From positions 248,001 to 312,000 of the forward strand of contig NZ_BNBR01000005.1 in NCBI RefSeq assembly GCF_014656055.1: DNA of 64,000 bases, given 5' to 3'. Under the pieces are notes generated by a model that saw only the letters and a program-made list of their open reading frames with translations, did no database searches and was not told where the DNA came from. Source of the DNA: Streptomyces griseosporeus. GTDB lineage: Bacteria > Actinomycetota > Actinomycetes > Streptomycetales > Streptomycetaceae. A program made the position numbers and the translations under genes. Positions 16,735 to 24,101 of the stretch are shown here, piece by piece. Position 1 is the stretch's first letter; each line of letters opens with the position of its first letter.

Positions 16735-17204
16735 CGACCACGACGTATCCCGACCCCGCCGACCTGCTGCCCTACGGCCACCCCGCGCTCCAGGTCGACC
16801 GGATCGTGCGGCACGAGCCGGGCGCGCTGGAGGCCGTGAAGGCCGTGACCTACCACGAGCTGGACGCCCACGTCGGCGACTCCCGGCCGGGCCGGTTCCC
16901 CGCCAGCCTCACCCTGGAGTCGTTCCTCCAGGCCTGCGGGCTGCTGCTGATGCGGGAGACGGCCGACGCCGGCCCGGACGCCCGCCCGCTGCTGATCTTC
17001 GGCTCGGCGCGCGGGGTCCGGGTCACCGGCGCCGCCCGAGCCGGTGAACTGCTCGTCCACTCGGTGGAGTTGGTCGACCGCGACGAGGAGACGGCCACCT
17101 TCACGGGCGTCTCCCGGGCCGGGGACGGCCGCACGGTCGTGGAGGTCGACCGTGCCATCACCCTGCTGCGCCCGGCCGGCTCGCTCGACGGCACCGGCCG
17201 CTGA
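16731..17204 (+). CDS. Dehydratase subunit 2, FabZ-like, His replaced by Arg
   Basis: The 157-residue hot-dog protein matches FabZ from its start ('LLPYGHPALQVDRIV', compare LLPHRYPFLLVDR) through 'FPASLTLESFLQA'. At the catalytic GHFP motif it reads G-R-F-P, with Arg at residue 55; the Glu side (E63) is kept. On its own it should not dehydrate, so a structural or complementing role with the preceding subunit is inferred. It overlaps that gene by four bases. The following 127 bp has no gene, so this ends the tightly coupled ACP-to-DH block. Confidence 0.87.
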   Translation: MTTTTYPDPADLLPYGHPALQVDRIVRHEPGALEAVKAVTYHELDAHVGDSRPGRFPASLTLESFLQACGLLLMRETADAGPDARPLLIFGSARGVRVTGAARAGELLVHSVELVDRDEETATFTGVSRAGDGRTVVEVDRAITLLRPAGSLDGTGR

Positions 17205-17252
17205 GCGCCCCCTTCTTCCGCGTGCCCCCTCGCGCACGCCCCCAGGCGCGCT

Positions 17253-17310
17253 CCTCTTACGCGCGCGCCCCAACGTGCGCCCCTCTTACACGCGCGCCCC
17301 CCACACGTGA
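17253..17310. repeat. Imperfect 29-bp direct repeat
   Basis: Two copies of a CCTCTTACgCGCGCGCCCC...CGTG unit start at 17253 and 17282, in the 127-bp gap between the second dehydratase and the acyltransferase gene. It may be leader or promoter DNA for the second half of the operon, or a slippage duplication. Confidence 0.6.
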
Positions 17311-17331
17311 CGGAACGAAACGGAGGATTCC

Positions 17332-18294
17332 GTGGTGCACCACTTTGTCGTGACCGCCCCCGGCCAGGGCGTCCAGCGGCCGGGGATGCTCGACCCCTGG
17401 CTGGACGCCGTCCCCGGGGCCCGGGCCCTCGTCGACGACTGGTCGCGGGCCGCCGGCCTGGACCTGGTCGAGGCCGGCCGGGATGCCGCGCTGCTCGCGG
17501 ACACGGCCGTCGCCCAGCCGCTGATCGTCGCCGCCTCGCTGCTCGCGCACCGGCTGCTGCGCGAGCGGCTGCCGCTCGCCGCCGACGAGGTGCTGTTCGC
17601 GGGCCACTCGGTCGGTGAGCTGGCCGCGGCGGCCGGTGCCGGCTACCTCAGCCCGCGGGACGCGGTGGCCCTCGCCCGGGTGCGCGGCGCGGCGATGTCC
17701 GCGGCGTGCGCGCTCGCCCCGACCGGCATGGCCGCGGTGATGCCGGGCCGGCGGGCGGGCGCCTCCGACGAGGAGATCGTCGCCGCGGTCGCCGCGGCCG
17801 GGCTGACGGTGGCCAACTTCAACGGCAGCCACCAGTTCGTCGCGGCCGGCCCGGCGGACCGCGTCGAGGCGCTCGCCGAGGAGCCGCCGCCCGGCACCCG
17901 GGTCGCGCCGCTCAACGTCGCGGGCGCCTTCCACACCGAGGCGATGGCGCCCGCGGTGGAGACGTTCGCCCGCGCCATCGCCGGGGTGCGGATCGCGCGG
18001 TCCGCCTCCGCGATGGTCGCCAACGGCGACGGCGCCCTGCTGACCGGCCCGGAGGACCTGCGGCGCCGGCTGATCACGCAGATCACCTCGCCGGTCCGCT
18101 GGGACCTGTGTACGGAGACGATCGCCCGCCTGGCGCCGGACGCCCTGCACCTCGAACTGGCCCCGGCCGGACCGCTCACCCGGCTGCTGGGCCGGGCCCG
18201 GCCCGAGGCGCGGGCCGTGGCGCTGGGGCTGCCGGAGGACATCGACCGGGCGGTGGCCGAGGCCGCCGAGCGTCCCCTGGCGGGCGCGCGATGA
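17332..18294 (+). CDS. Malonyl-CoA:ACP acyltransferase, FabD-like
   Basis: The 320-residue acyltransferase has the GHSVGE nucleophile motif (S93), the conserved Arg in 'LARVRGAAM' (about R118) that binds the malonyl carboxylate, and H201 in 'AGAFHTEAM'. It would load malonyl units onto the cluster ACP. Most type II PKS clusters borrow the primary FabD, so a dedicated copy is a minor peculiarity. GGAGGA precedes the GTG; the next GTG one codon later is an alternative start. It is followed closely by the carboxylase beta subunit that would supply malonyl-CoA. Confidence 0.93.
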   Translation: MVHHFVVTAPGQGVQRPGMLDPWLDAVPGARALVDDWSRAAGLDLVEAGRDAALLADTAVAQPLIVAASLLAHRLLRERLPLAADEVLFAGHSVGELAAAAGAGYLSPRDAVALARVRGAAMSAACALAPTGMAAVMPGRRAGASDEEIVAAVAAAGLTVANFNGSHQFVAAGPADRVEALAEEPPPGTRVAPLNVAGAFHTEAMAPAVETFARAIAGVRIARSASAMVANGDGALLTGPEDLRRRLITQITSPVRWDLCTETIARLAPDALHLELAPAGPLTRLLGRARPEARAVALGLPEDIDRAVAEAAERPLAGAR

Positions 18295-18343
18295 ACACGC
18301 CGGACGGGAACGGGCAGGGACGGACAGGAACGGGGAGCACCGC

Positions 18344-19888
18344 ATGCGCAGCGCCGTCGAGGAGCTGACCAGCCTCAAACGCGAGATCACCGAGGGCCCG
18401 GACGCCGCCGCCACCCGGCGGCAGCGCGACAAGGGCAAGCTGACCGTGCGGGAGCGCATCGCACTGCTCCTGGACGAGGGGTCGTTCCACGAGGTTGAGC
18501 CGCTGCGCCGGCACCGCGCGCAGGGCTTCGGCCTGGAGCGCCGGCGCCCCCACACCGACGGTGTGGTCACCGGCTGGGGCACGGTCGAGGGCCGTACGGT
18601 CTTCGTCTACGCGCACGACTTCCGCATCTTCGGCGGCGCCCTCGGCGAGGCGCACGCCGAGAAGATCCACAAGATCATGGACATGGCCATCGCGGCCGGG
18701 GCGCCGCTGGTGTCGCTGAACGACGGCGCGGGCGCCCGCATCCAGGAGGGCGTCACCGCCCTCGCCGGCTACGGCGGCATCTTCACCCGCAACACCCGGG
18801 CGTCCGGAGTGATCCCGCAGATCAGCGTGATGCTCGGCCCGTGCGCGGGCGGCGCCGCCTACAGCCCGGCGCTGACCGACTTCGTGTTCATGGTCCGGGA
18901 CACCTCGCAGATGTTCATCACCGGCCCCGACGTGGTGAAGGCGGTGACCGGCGAGGAGATCAGCCAGAACGGCCTCGGCGGCGCCGACGTCCACGCGGAG
19001 ACCTCCGGCGTGTGCCACTTCGCGTACGACGACGAGGAGACCTGCCTCGCCGAGGTGCGCTACCTGCTCTCCCTCCTCCCGCAGAACAACCGCGAGCGTC
19101 CCCCGGCCGCACCATCCGGCGACCCGGCCGACCGCCGCTGCGAGGAACTGCTCGACCTGGTCCCGGCCGACGGCAACCGGCCGTACGACATGCGCCGGGT
19201 GATCGAGTCGCTCGTCGACGACGGGGACTACCTGGAGGTGCACGAGCGCTGGGCCACCAACGTCCTCGTCGCCCTGGCCCGGCTCGACGGGCAGGTCGTC
19301 GGCATCGTCGCCAACCAGCCGCAGTCGCTGGCCGGCGTGCTGGACATCAACGCGTCGGAGAAGGCCGCGCGTTTCGTGCAGATGTGCGATGCCTTCAACA
19401 TCCCGATCGTGACGCTCCTCGACGTCCCCGGCTTCCTGCCGGGCGTCGACCAGGAGCACGGCGGCATCATCCGGCACGGCGCGAAGCTGCTCTACGCCTA
19501 CTGCAACGCCACGGTCCCGCGCATCCAGCTGATCCTGCGCAAGGCGTACGGCGGTGCCTACATCGTCATGGACTCCCGCTCGGTCGGCGCCGACCTGTCG
19601 TACGCCTGGCCGACGAACGAGATCGCCGTCATGGGCGCGGAGGGCGCCGCGAACGTCATCTTCCGCCGCCAGATCGCCGGCGCCGACGACCCGGAGGCGA
19701 TGCGGGCACGGATGGTCAAGGAGTACAAGGCCGAGCTGATGCACCCCTATTACGCCGCCGAGCGGGGCCTGGTCGACGACGTGATCGACCCCGCCGAGAC
19801 CCGGCAGGTGCTGATCCGCTCCCTGCACATGCTGCGGACCAAGCACGCCGACCTGCCCTCCCGCAAGCACGGCAACCCGCCCCAGTGA
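18344..19888 (+). CDS. Acyl-CoA carboxylase beta subunit (carboxyltransferase)
   Basis: The 514-residue protein has both halves of the biotin-dependent carboxyltransferase fold: an N-half with 'DGVVTGWGTVEGR' and 'GAGARIQEGV', and a C-half with 'GFLPGVDQEHGGIIRHGAKLL'. Oxyanion-hole GG motifs include 'GPCAGGAAYSPAL'. It carboxylates acetyl- or propionyl-CoA to malonyl- or methylmalonyl-CoA. A biotinylated alpha subunit is not encoded here, so it must borrow the housekeeping one. It forms a pair with the epsilon subunit gene just downstream. In context it raises extender-unit supply for the PKS. Confidence 0.94.
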   Translation: MRSAVEELTSLKREITEGPDAAATRRQRDKGKLTVRERIALLLDEGSFHEVEPLRRHRAQGFGLERRRPHTDGVVTGWGTVEGRTVFVYAHDFRIFGGALGEAHAEKIHKIMDMAIAAGAPLVSLNDGAGARIQEGVTALAGYGGIFTRNTRASGVIPQISVMLGPCAGGAAYSPALTDFVFMVRDTSQMFITGPDVVKAVTGEEISQNGLGGADVHAETSGVCHFAYDDEETCLAEVRYLLSLLPQNNRERPPAAPSGDPADRRCEELLDLVPADGNRPYDMRRVIESLVDDGDYLEVHERWATNVLVALARLDGQVVGIVANQPQSLAGVLDINASEKAARFVQMCDAFNIPIVTLLDVPGFLPGVDQEHGGIIRHGAKLLYAYCNATVPRIQLILRKAYGGAYIVMDSRSVGADLSYAWPTNEIAVMGAEGAANVIFRRQIAGADDPEAMRARMVKEYKAELMHPYYAAERGLVDDVIDPAETRQVLIRSLHMLRTKHADLPSRKHGNPPQ

Positions 19889-19919
19889 ACCTGCCTCCCC
19901 CTGAACGGAGTTGATCCCG

Positions 19920-20117
19920 GTGACTTCCGCGACCCCTCTGGTCCGCGTGGAACGCGGCCATGCCTCCGACGACGAACTCGCCGCCCTCACCGTCGTCCTG
20001 CTCTCCCGTACGACCGCCCCCGCCCCCGCCGCCGGGCCGACCGCCCCGGCCGTCCCCCTGTGGGACCGCCCGGAGCGCAACGCTCCCTACCGCCCGCCGG
20101 TCAGCTGGCGCCGCTAG
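19920..20117 (+). CDS. Acyl-CoA carboxylase epsilon subunit
   Basis: The 65-residue protein has the short actinobacterial AccE/PccE pattern: an N-terminal 'LVRVERGHASDDELAALTVVL' helix-forming segment, a Pro/Ala-rich linker and a terminal Trp-containing 'WDRPERN...W' tail. Epsilon subunits bind the beta subunit and raise carboxylase activity. GTG at 19920 is chosen because GGAG lies 9 nt upstream; a TTG at 19911 directly abuts that GGAG and is unlikely. It follows the beta subunit by 31 nt. Confidence 0.85.
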   Translation: MTSATPLVRVERGHASDDELAALTVVLLSRTTAPAPAAGPTAPAVPLWDRPERNAPYRPPVSWRR

Positions 20118-20145
20118 CCGCGCGGGGAGAGGGAGGGAGACGGAC

Positions 20146-20286
20146 ATGGACGGTACGCACCACGGGCGCCCGGCACCGGCCGGCCCGCACCGCACACCCC
20201 CCGAGCAGCCGGGACCCCCGCGCGCGCTGCTCGCCGGGGAGGAGGAACGCGGCGACGAGCCGCACATCGAGCGCGGAATCGACTGA
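20146..20286 (+). CDS. Small 46-residue protein of unknown function
   Basis: This short frame encodes a Pro/His/Gly-rich, acidic-ended 46-residue protein. I recognise no family. Support for it being real is a strong GAGGGAGGGAGA ribosome site at good spacing from the ATG, and placement 28 nt after the epsilon subunit and 6 nt before the phosphopantetheinyl transferase, as an operon gene would be. Its composition gives no fold or membrane segment and no obvious leader/core peptide organisation. It could also be a chance frame in a GC-rich spacer. Confidence 0.45.
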   Translation: MDGTHHGRPAPAGPHRTPPEQPGPPRALLAGEEERGDEPHIERGID

Positions 20287-20292
20287 CCGGCG

Positions 20293-21036
20293 ATGACGGC
20301 CCGACAGCACACCGACGTCCTGCCCCGCCCGTCCCCCGCCACCGCGCTGATGGCCTCCCTGCTGCCCGCGCGGGCGGTGGCCGCGGAGGCCTTCGGGGAC
20401 GGGCACGACGAGGACTGGTTCGGGCAGCTCCTCCCGGCCGAGGCGCGGCTGATGGCGGGTGCGGGGGAGAAACGGCGACGGGACTTCGCGGGGGTACGGG
20501 TGTGCGCCCAGCGCGCGCTGCGCACCCTCGGGCACGCACCGGTGCCCCTGCTGCCCGGACCGCGCGGCGAGCCCCGCTGGCCGGACGGGGTCGTCGGCTC
20601 CCTGACGCACTGCGCCGGCTACCGGGCGGCGGTGGTCGCCCGCCCCGGACCCGGCCTGGCCGGGGTGGGCATCGACGCCGAGCCGCACGCCCCGCTGGAC
20701 GCCGACGTCCTGGAGATGGTCGCGAGCCCCGCCGAGCGGGCCCACCTGGCGCTGCTCGCGCGCACCCGGCCGGGGGTGCACTGGGGCCGCCTGCTGTTCT
20801 GCGTGAAGGAGGCCGTCTTCAAGGCGTGGTACCCGGCGGCCCGCTGCGAGCTGGGCTTCCTGGAAGCGGACGTGAGATTCACGGCGGACGGCCCGCACAG
20901 CGCGGACGGCAGGTACGGCACCGACGGCATGCACGGCATCGTCACGGCCACGCTGACCCGGGCGGGCCCGTTCGCCACGGTCTCCGGCCGCTGGCGGGTC
21001 GCCGGGGGAGTGATCGCGACGGCGGTCGTGATCTGA
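20293..21036 (+). CDS. 4'-phosphopantetheinyl transferase, Sfp/EntD type
   Basis: The 247-residue protein has the Sfp-family signatures 'GSLTHCAGY', 'VGIDAEPH' (Mg2+-binding Asp/Glu) and 'CVKEAVFKAWYP'. It transfers the pantetheine arm from CoA to a carrier-protein Ser, probably S46 of the cluster ACP. Length is normal for the EntD/NpT group. It is the penultimate gene of the rightward unit. A dedicated transferase suggests the ACP is not efficiently activated by the host AcpS. Confidence 0.93.
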   Translation: MTARQHTDVLPRPSPATALMASLLPARAVAAEAFGDGHDEDWFGQLLPAEARLMAGAGEKRRRDFAGVRVCAQRALRTLGHAPVPLLPGPRGEPRWPDGVVGSLTHCAGYRAAVVARPGPGLAGVGIDAEPHAPLDADVLEMVASPAERAHLALLARTRPGVHWGRLLFCVKEAVFKAWYPAARCELGFLEADVRFTADGPHSADGRYGTDGMHGIVTATLTRAGPFATVSGRWRVAGGVIATAVVI

Positions 21037-21077
21037 CCCGGCACGAGAGCAACACCGACGATGGAGGAAGAAAAGAA

Positions 21078-21599
21078 ATGCGTCTTGCCGACAGCCCCGG
21101 CGTGGAGTGCGCGGCGGAGATCGCCGCCGACCCGCAGCGCGTGTGGGAGCTGGTCTCGGACATCGCCACCTCGGCCCGGCACAGCCCCGAACTGCAGGAG
21201 GTGGAGTGGCTGGACGGGGCCGACGGGCCGGCGGTCGGCGCGTGCTTCGCCGGCCGCAACCGCAACAGCGGACTGGGCGAGTGGCGCACGGTCAGCCGGA
21301 TCACCCGGATGTCACGGCCGCACGTCTTTGAGTGGGAGGTCGTCCACTACAACGACCGCCGGCACGGCGAGCCGCTCGCGGTGTGGACGTACACCCTGGA
21401 ACCCCTCGCGGACGGCTCCGGCACGCTCGTGCGGCACGGGATGCGCATCGGCTCCGCCCGCGGACCGCTGCACGACGTGGTCGAGCTGCACCCGGAGCGG
21501 GAGGAGCAGATCGTCACCGGCCGGCTGGCCCTGCTGCGCGCCGGCATCCAGACGACGCTGGCAGGCCTCAGGGCCGAGGCGGAGGGACGGCTGGTGTGA
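21078..21599 (+). CDS. SRPBCC-fold protein (polyketide cyclase/aromatase-like)
   Basis: The 173-residue protein has the START/SRPBCC pattern: 'AAEIAADPQRVWELVSDIATSARHSPELQEVEW', a central 'FEWEVVHYN' strand and a long C-terminal helix. Related proteins cyclise or aromatise polyketide chains or bind hydrophobic small molecules. GGAGGAAG precedes the ATG. Its place at the end of the operon suggests it shapes the chain after KS/KR/DH action, for example in ring closure, but the fold is also used for simple ligand binding. A CCCCGGG hairpin follows. Confidence 0.82.
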   Translation: MRLADSPGVECAAEIAADPQRVWELVSDIATSARHSPELQEVEWLDGADGPAVGACFAGRNRNSGLGEWRTVSRITRMSRPHVFEWEVVHYNDRRHGEPLAVWTYTLEPLADGSGTLVRHGMRIGSARGPLHDVVELHPEREEQIVTGRLALLRAGIQTTLAGLRAEAEGRLV

Positions 21600-21600
21600 A

Positions 21601-21618
21601 CCCCGGGGGACCCCGGGG
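21601..21618. terminator. GC hairpin ending the biosynthetic operon
   Basis: CCCCGGG (21601-21607) and CCCGGGG (21612-21618) form a 7-bp stem with a 4-nt loop between the convergent SRPBCC and tsnR genes. It is probably a shared terminator. The arms are themselves nearly palindromic, so the exact fold is uncertain. Confidence 0.5.
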
Positions 21619-21625
21619 GGTGTCC

Positions 21626-22450
21626 TCAGGCCTGTGCGGCGGCGCGCCGGACGGCGAAGTTGCGGGCCGAGCGCTCGTGCAGGGCGATGCCGACGGACAC
21701 CGACACGTTCAGGGACTCCGTGGAGCTGAGCATCGGGATGGACACCGTGCCCGCCGACGCCTCCTGGAACAGGCCCGACGGGCCGCCCTTCTCGCTGCCG
21801 AAGACCAGCGCCATGCGGTCGGCGCGGTCCCCGAGGTCCTTCACCCCGAGGTCGCCGTCGGCGTCCAGCACCATCAGCGCGATGTCGTTGTCCCGCAGGA
21901 AGGAGACGGCCTCCTCGCGGTCGGCGAGGACGACGGGCAGGGAGAAGACGTAGCCGCGGCTCGCCCGCAGCAGCCGCCGGTCGGCGATGGTGGCGAGGTC
22001 GCTGTCGACCAGGACGATGCCCGCGGCGCCGAGCGCCAGCGAGGTCCGCACGATGGCGCCGATGTTGCCGACGATCTTCACACCGTCGAGGACGACGACG
22101 TCGCCGCCGCGCTCGGCGATGTCCGCCAGCCGGGCCGGCCGCGGCACGCGCGCGATGCCGAAGACCTTCGCCTTGCGCTCGGCCTTGAACAACTGGTTCA
22201 CGATCGACACGTCGATCAGCCGGACCGGGATCTCCCGCTGCCGGCACAGGTCGAGCAGGGCGGGGTCGAGCGGCGTACCGCTGGAGCCGTACACCTCGAT
22301 GAACTGCACACCGGCCCTGATGCACTCCATCAGCGGCTCGGTGTCCTCGATCAGCGTCGTCTTGATGCTGGCCCGCGAATGCTTCGTGACGTCGATGATT
22401 CTCTGCACCGCGGGGTCAGAGGCATTCGTGATGATGGCGGGCTCAGTCAT
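21626..22450 (-). CDS. tsnR: 23S rRNA methyltransferase of the thiostrepton-resistance (Tsr/TsnR) family
   Basis: The 274-residue SPOUT methyltransferase closely follows my memory of Tsr/NshR from thiopeptide producers: opening 'SDPAVQRIIDVTKHSR', 'SIKTTLIEDTEPLM', 'NQLFKAERKAKVFGIARVP', and SPOUT motifs 'NIGAIVRTSLALGA', 'LVFGSEKGGPSGLF' and 'STESLNVSVSVGIALHE'. Tsr methylates the 2'-OH of A1067 (E. coli numbering) in 23S rRNA and blocks thiostrepton binding. It has an extra N-terminal L30e-like RNA-binding domain (about residues 1-105), present here. No thiopeptide precursor or dehydratase gene is in the window. It lies convergent to the PKS operon and next to core genes. Confidence 0.92.
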   Translation of the reverse strand: MTEPAIITNASDPAVQRIIDVTKHSRASIKTTLIEDTEPLMECIRAGVQFIEVYGSSGTPLDPALLDLCRQREIPVRLIDVSIVNQLFKAERKAKVFGIARVPRPARLADIAERGGDVVVLDGVKIVGNIGAIVRTSLALGAAGIVLVDSDLATIADRRLLRASRGYVFSLPVVLADREEAVSFLRDNDIALMVLDADGDLGVKDLGDRADRMALVFGSEKGGPSGLFQEASAGTVSIPMLSSTESLNVSVSVGIALHERSARNFAVRRAAAQA

Positions 22451-22508
22451 GCGCGCAGTCTAGTGGCCGGGAGCCTGCGCCCCCGGCCACCAGAGCGGCG
22501 GTGCGGTG

Positions 22509-23210
22509 TCAGGCCTGGTCGTCGCGCTTGGCCGCCTCCTCGGCGGCCTCCTTGGCCTGGACCTCCGGGTCCAGTACGGCCTCGGCGCTGCCGTCGACCG
22601 AGGTCAGACGGCCCGACTCAGGCACTTCCGTGGCCTCCGGCGGCTCGACGAGCCAGTCCGGGTTGGCCTGCTTGTCCCACCACTTCCATGCGGCGAACGC
22701 CCCGCCCGCGACCAGACCCAGCACGGCCAGCATCCGCACGGCGCGGCCGGTCCTGGCCCGCCGTTCGTGCTTGCGGACCAGCTTCTGGATGTCCTCGGCG
22801 GTCACCTGGCCGCGCAGGGCGACCAGAGCGGCGGCGGCACGTGTGGCGGCCTCGTCACGGACGGGTCCGGCGGCGGCCACCGCCTGCTCGATCATCGGCC
22901 GGGAGTAGTCGGCGGCCTGCCGTGCGGCCTTGCGGGTGCGCAGGGCCGCCTCCTGTGCGGCGAGCTCCACCTTCGGCGGCACATGGGTGCGGGCCTGCTC
23001 CAGCCGGGGCGCGAGATGGGCGCCGTACTGGACGCGGGCCTGTTCGGCGGCCAGCGTCACCTTGGGCGCAAGCCGTACGCGTGCCTCGTGCGCGTAGTGC
23101 GCGGCCCTCTCCTTGGCCGTGTCGGCGTAGGGCGCCACCACTTCCGCGGCGTGCAGCACGCTGTCCTTCGCCGAACCGGTCGCGGCGCGCACGCTGTCGA
23201 TGCGGGTCAC
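22509..23210 (-). CDS. DUF5324-type membrane-associated protein
   Basis: The 233-residue protein starts with a long Ala/Arg/Glu-rich amphipathic region (about 1-150), likely helical or coiled-coil. A basic patch and one transmembrane helix follow ('AVRMLAVLGLVAGGAFAAWKWW'), then an acidic tail. It matches the Streptomyces DUF5324 family as I know it; function is unknown. The GTG start follows GGAGGAACCC. In other Streptomyces it sits next to the peptidyl-prolyl isomerase/rhomboid block as here, which marks the left boundary of the conserved core region. Confidence 0.8.
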   Translation of the reverse strand: MTRIDSVRAATGSAKDSVLHAAEVVAPYADTAKERAAHYAHEARVRLAPKVTLAAEQARVQYGAHLAPRLEQARTHVPPKVELAAQEAALRTRKAARQAADYSRPMIEQAVAAAGPVRDEAATRAAAALVALRGQVTAEDIQKLVRKHERRARTGRAVRMLAVLGLVAGGAFAAWKWWDKQANPDWLVEPPEATEVPESGRLTSVDGSAEAVLDPEVQAKEAAEEAAKRDDQA

Positions 23211-23462
23211 GGGTTCCTCCTCCTCGGTGGCGTACGGTAATTCGACTTTCCACCCTTTTGCGGATCATGCCTGCACCGGAGCCGCGGGGCATGCGGGGAG
23301 GGGCATACGGGTGCAGACGGGTCATCAAGGTGCTTGTCGTCGACAATGCCACGGATCGGCCCCGCGCGCCCCCGTCCCGGGCCGACTCGTCCGCGCTTTC
23401 CGCCGACCGCACGACGGCGTGCGAGGATCGGGGGATCACAGGAGGACAACGGAAGGCACATC

Positions 23463-23996
23463 GTGGCCGAGCAGCTCTACGCCACTCTGAGGACCAACCA
23501 CGGCGACATCCGGATCCGGCTCTTCCCGCACCACGCGCCCGCCACGGTCCGGAACTTCGTCGAGCTGGCGCAGGGGGAGCGGGAGTGGACCCACCCCGCG
23601 ACCGGCGCGAAGACGACGGCTCCGCTGTACGACGGCACGGTCTTCCACCGGGTGATGAGCGGCTTCATGATCCAGGGCGGCGATCCGCTGGGCAACGGCA
23701 CCGGCGATCCCGGCTACCAGTTCAAGGACGAGTTCCACCCCGACCTGCGCTTCGACCGGCCGTACCTGCTGGCCATGGCCAACGCCGGGCCGGGGACCAA
23801 CGGCTCGCAGTTCTTCATCACCGTCGCTCCCACCGCCTGGCTGAACCGCAAGCACACCATCTTCGGCGAGGTCGCGGACGCGGCCGGGCGGAAGGTCGTG
23901 GACGCCATCGTCTCCGTCCCGACCAACCCACGCACCCACCGTCCGGTGGAGGACGTGGTGATCGAGTCGGTGGCCGTGGAGACCCGCGAGGGCTGA
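23463..23996 (+). CDS. Cyclophilin-type peptidyl-prolyl cis-trans isomerase
   Basis: The 177-residue cyclophilin has the conserved 'GTVFHRVMSGFMIQGGDP' (catalytic Arg), 'LAMANAGPGTNGSQFFIT' and 'LNRKHTIFGEV' blocks. No signal peptide is present, so it is cytosolic. It speeds proline isomerisation in folding. GTG is preceded by an AGGAGGACAACGGAAGG stretch. An in-frame upstream start exists but would add residues unlike cyclophilins. It stands alone between the divergent DUF5324 gene and the rhomboid gene. Confidence 0.95.
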   Translation: MAEQLYATLRTNHGDIRIRLFPHHAPATVRNFVELAQGEREWTHPATGAKTTAPLYDGTVFHRVMSGFMIQGGDPLGNGTGDPGYQFKDEFHPDLRFDRPYLLAMANAGPGTNGSQFFITVAPTAWLNRKHTIFGEVADAAGRKVVDAIVSVPTNPRTHRPVEDVVIESVAVETREG

Positions 23997-24101
23997 CCCG
24001 GTCCGCCGGGGAACCATTTGCCCCGCTCGTCCGTAAGGACGGTGGGGTGCCTCCTCTTGCCGGACGGCGCCCCGTGACCACCGACGACCTGGGGGGATCT
24101 C

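Noticed and set aside
18176..20080. 634-codon minus-strand frame
   Set aside because: Antisense to the carboxylase beta subunit, which carries all family motifs.
20146..20286. 46-residue protein as a ribosomal peptide precursor
   Set aside because: No leader/core division, Cys/Ser/Thr-rich core or modification enzyme is nearby; kept only as an unknown small protein.
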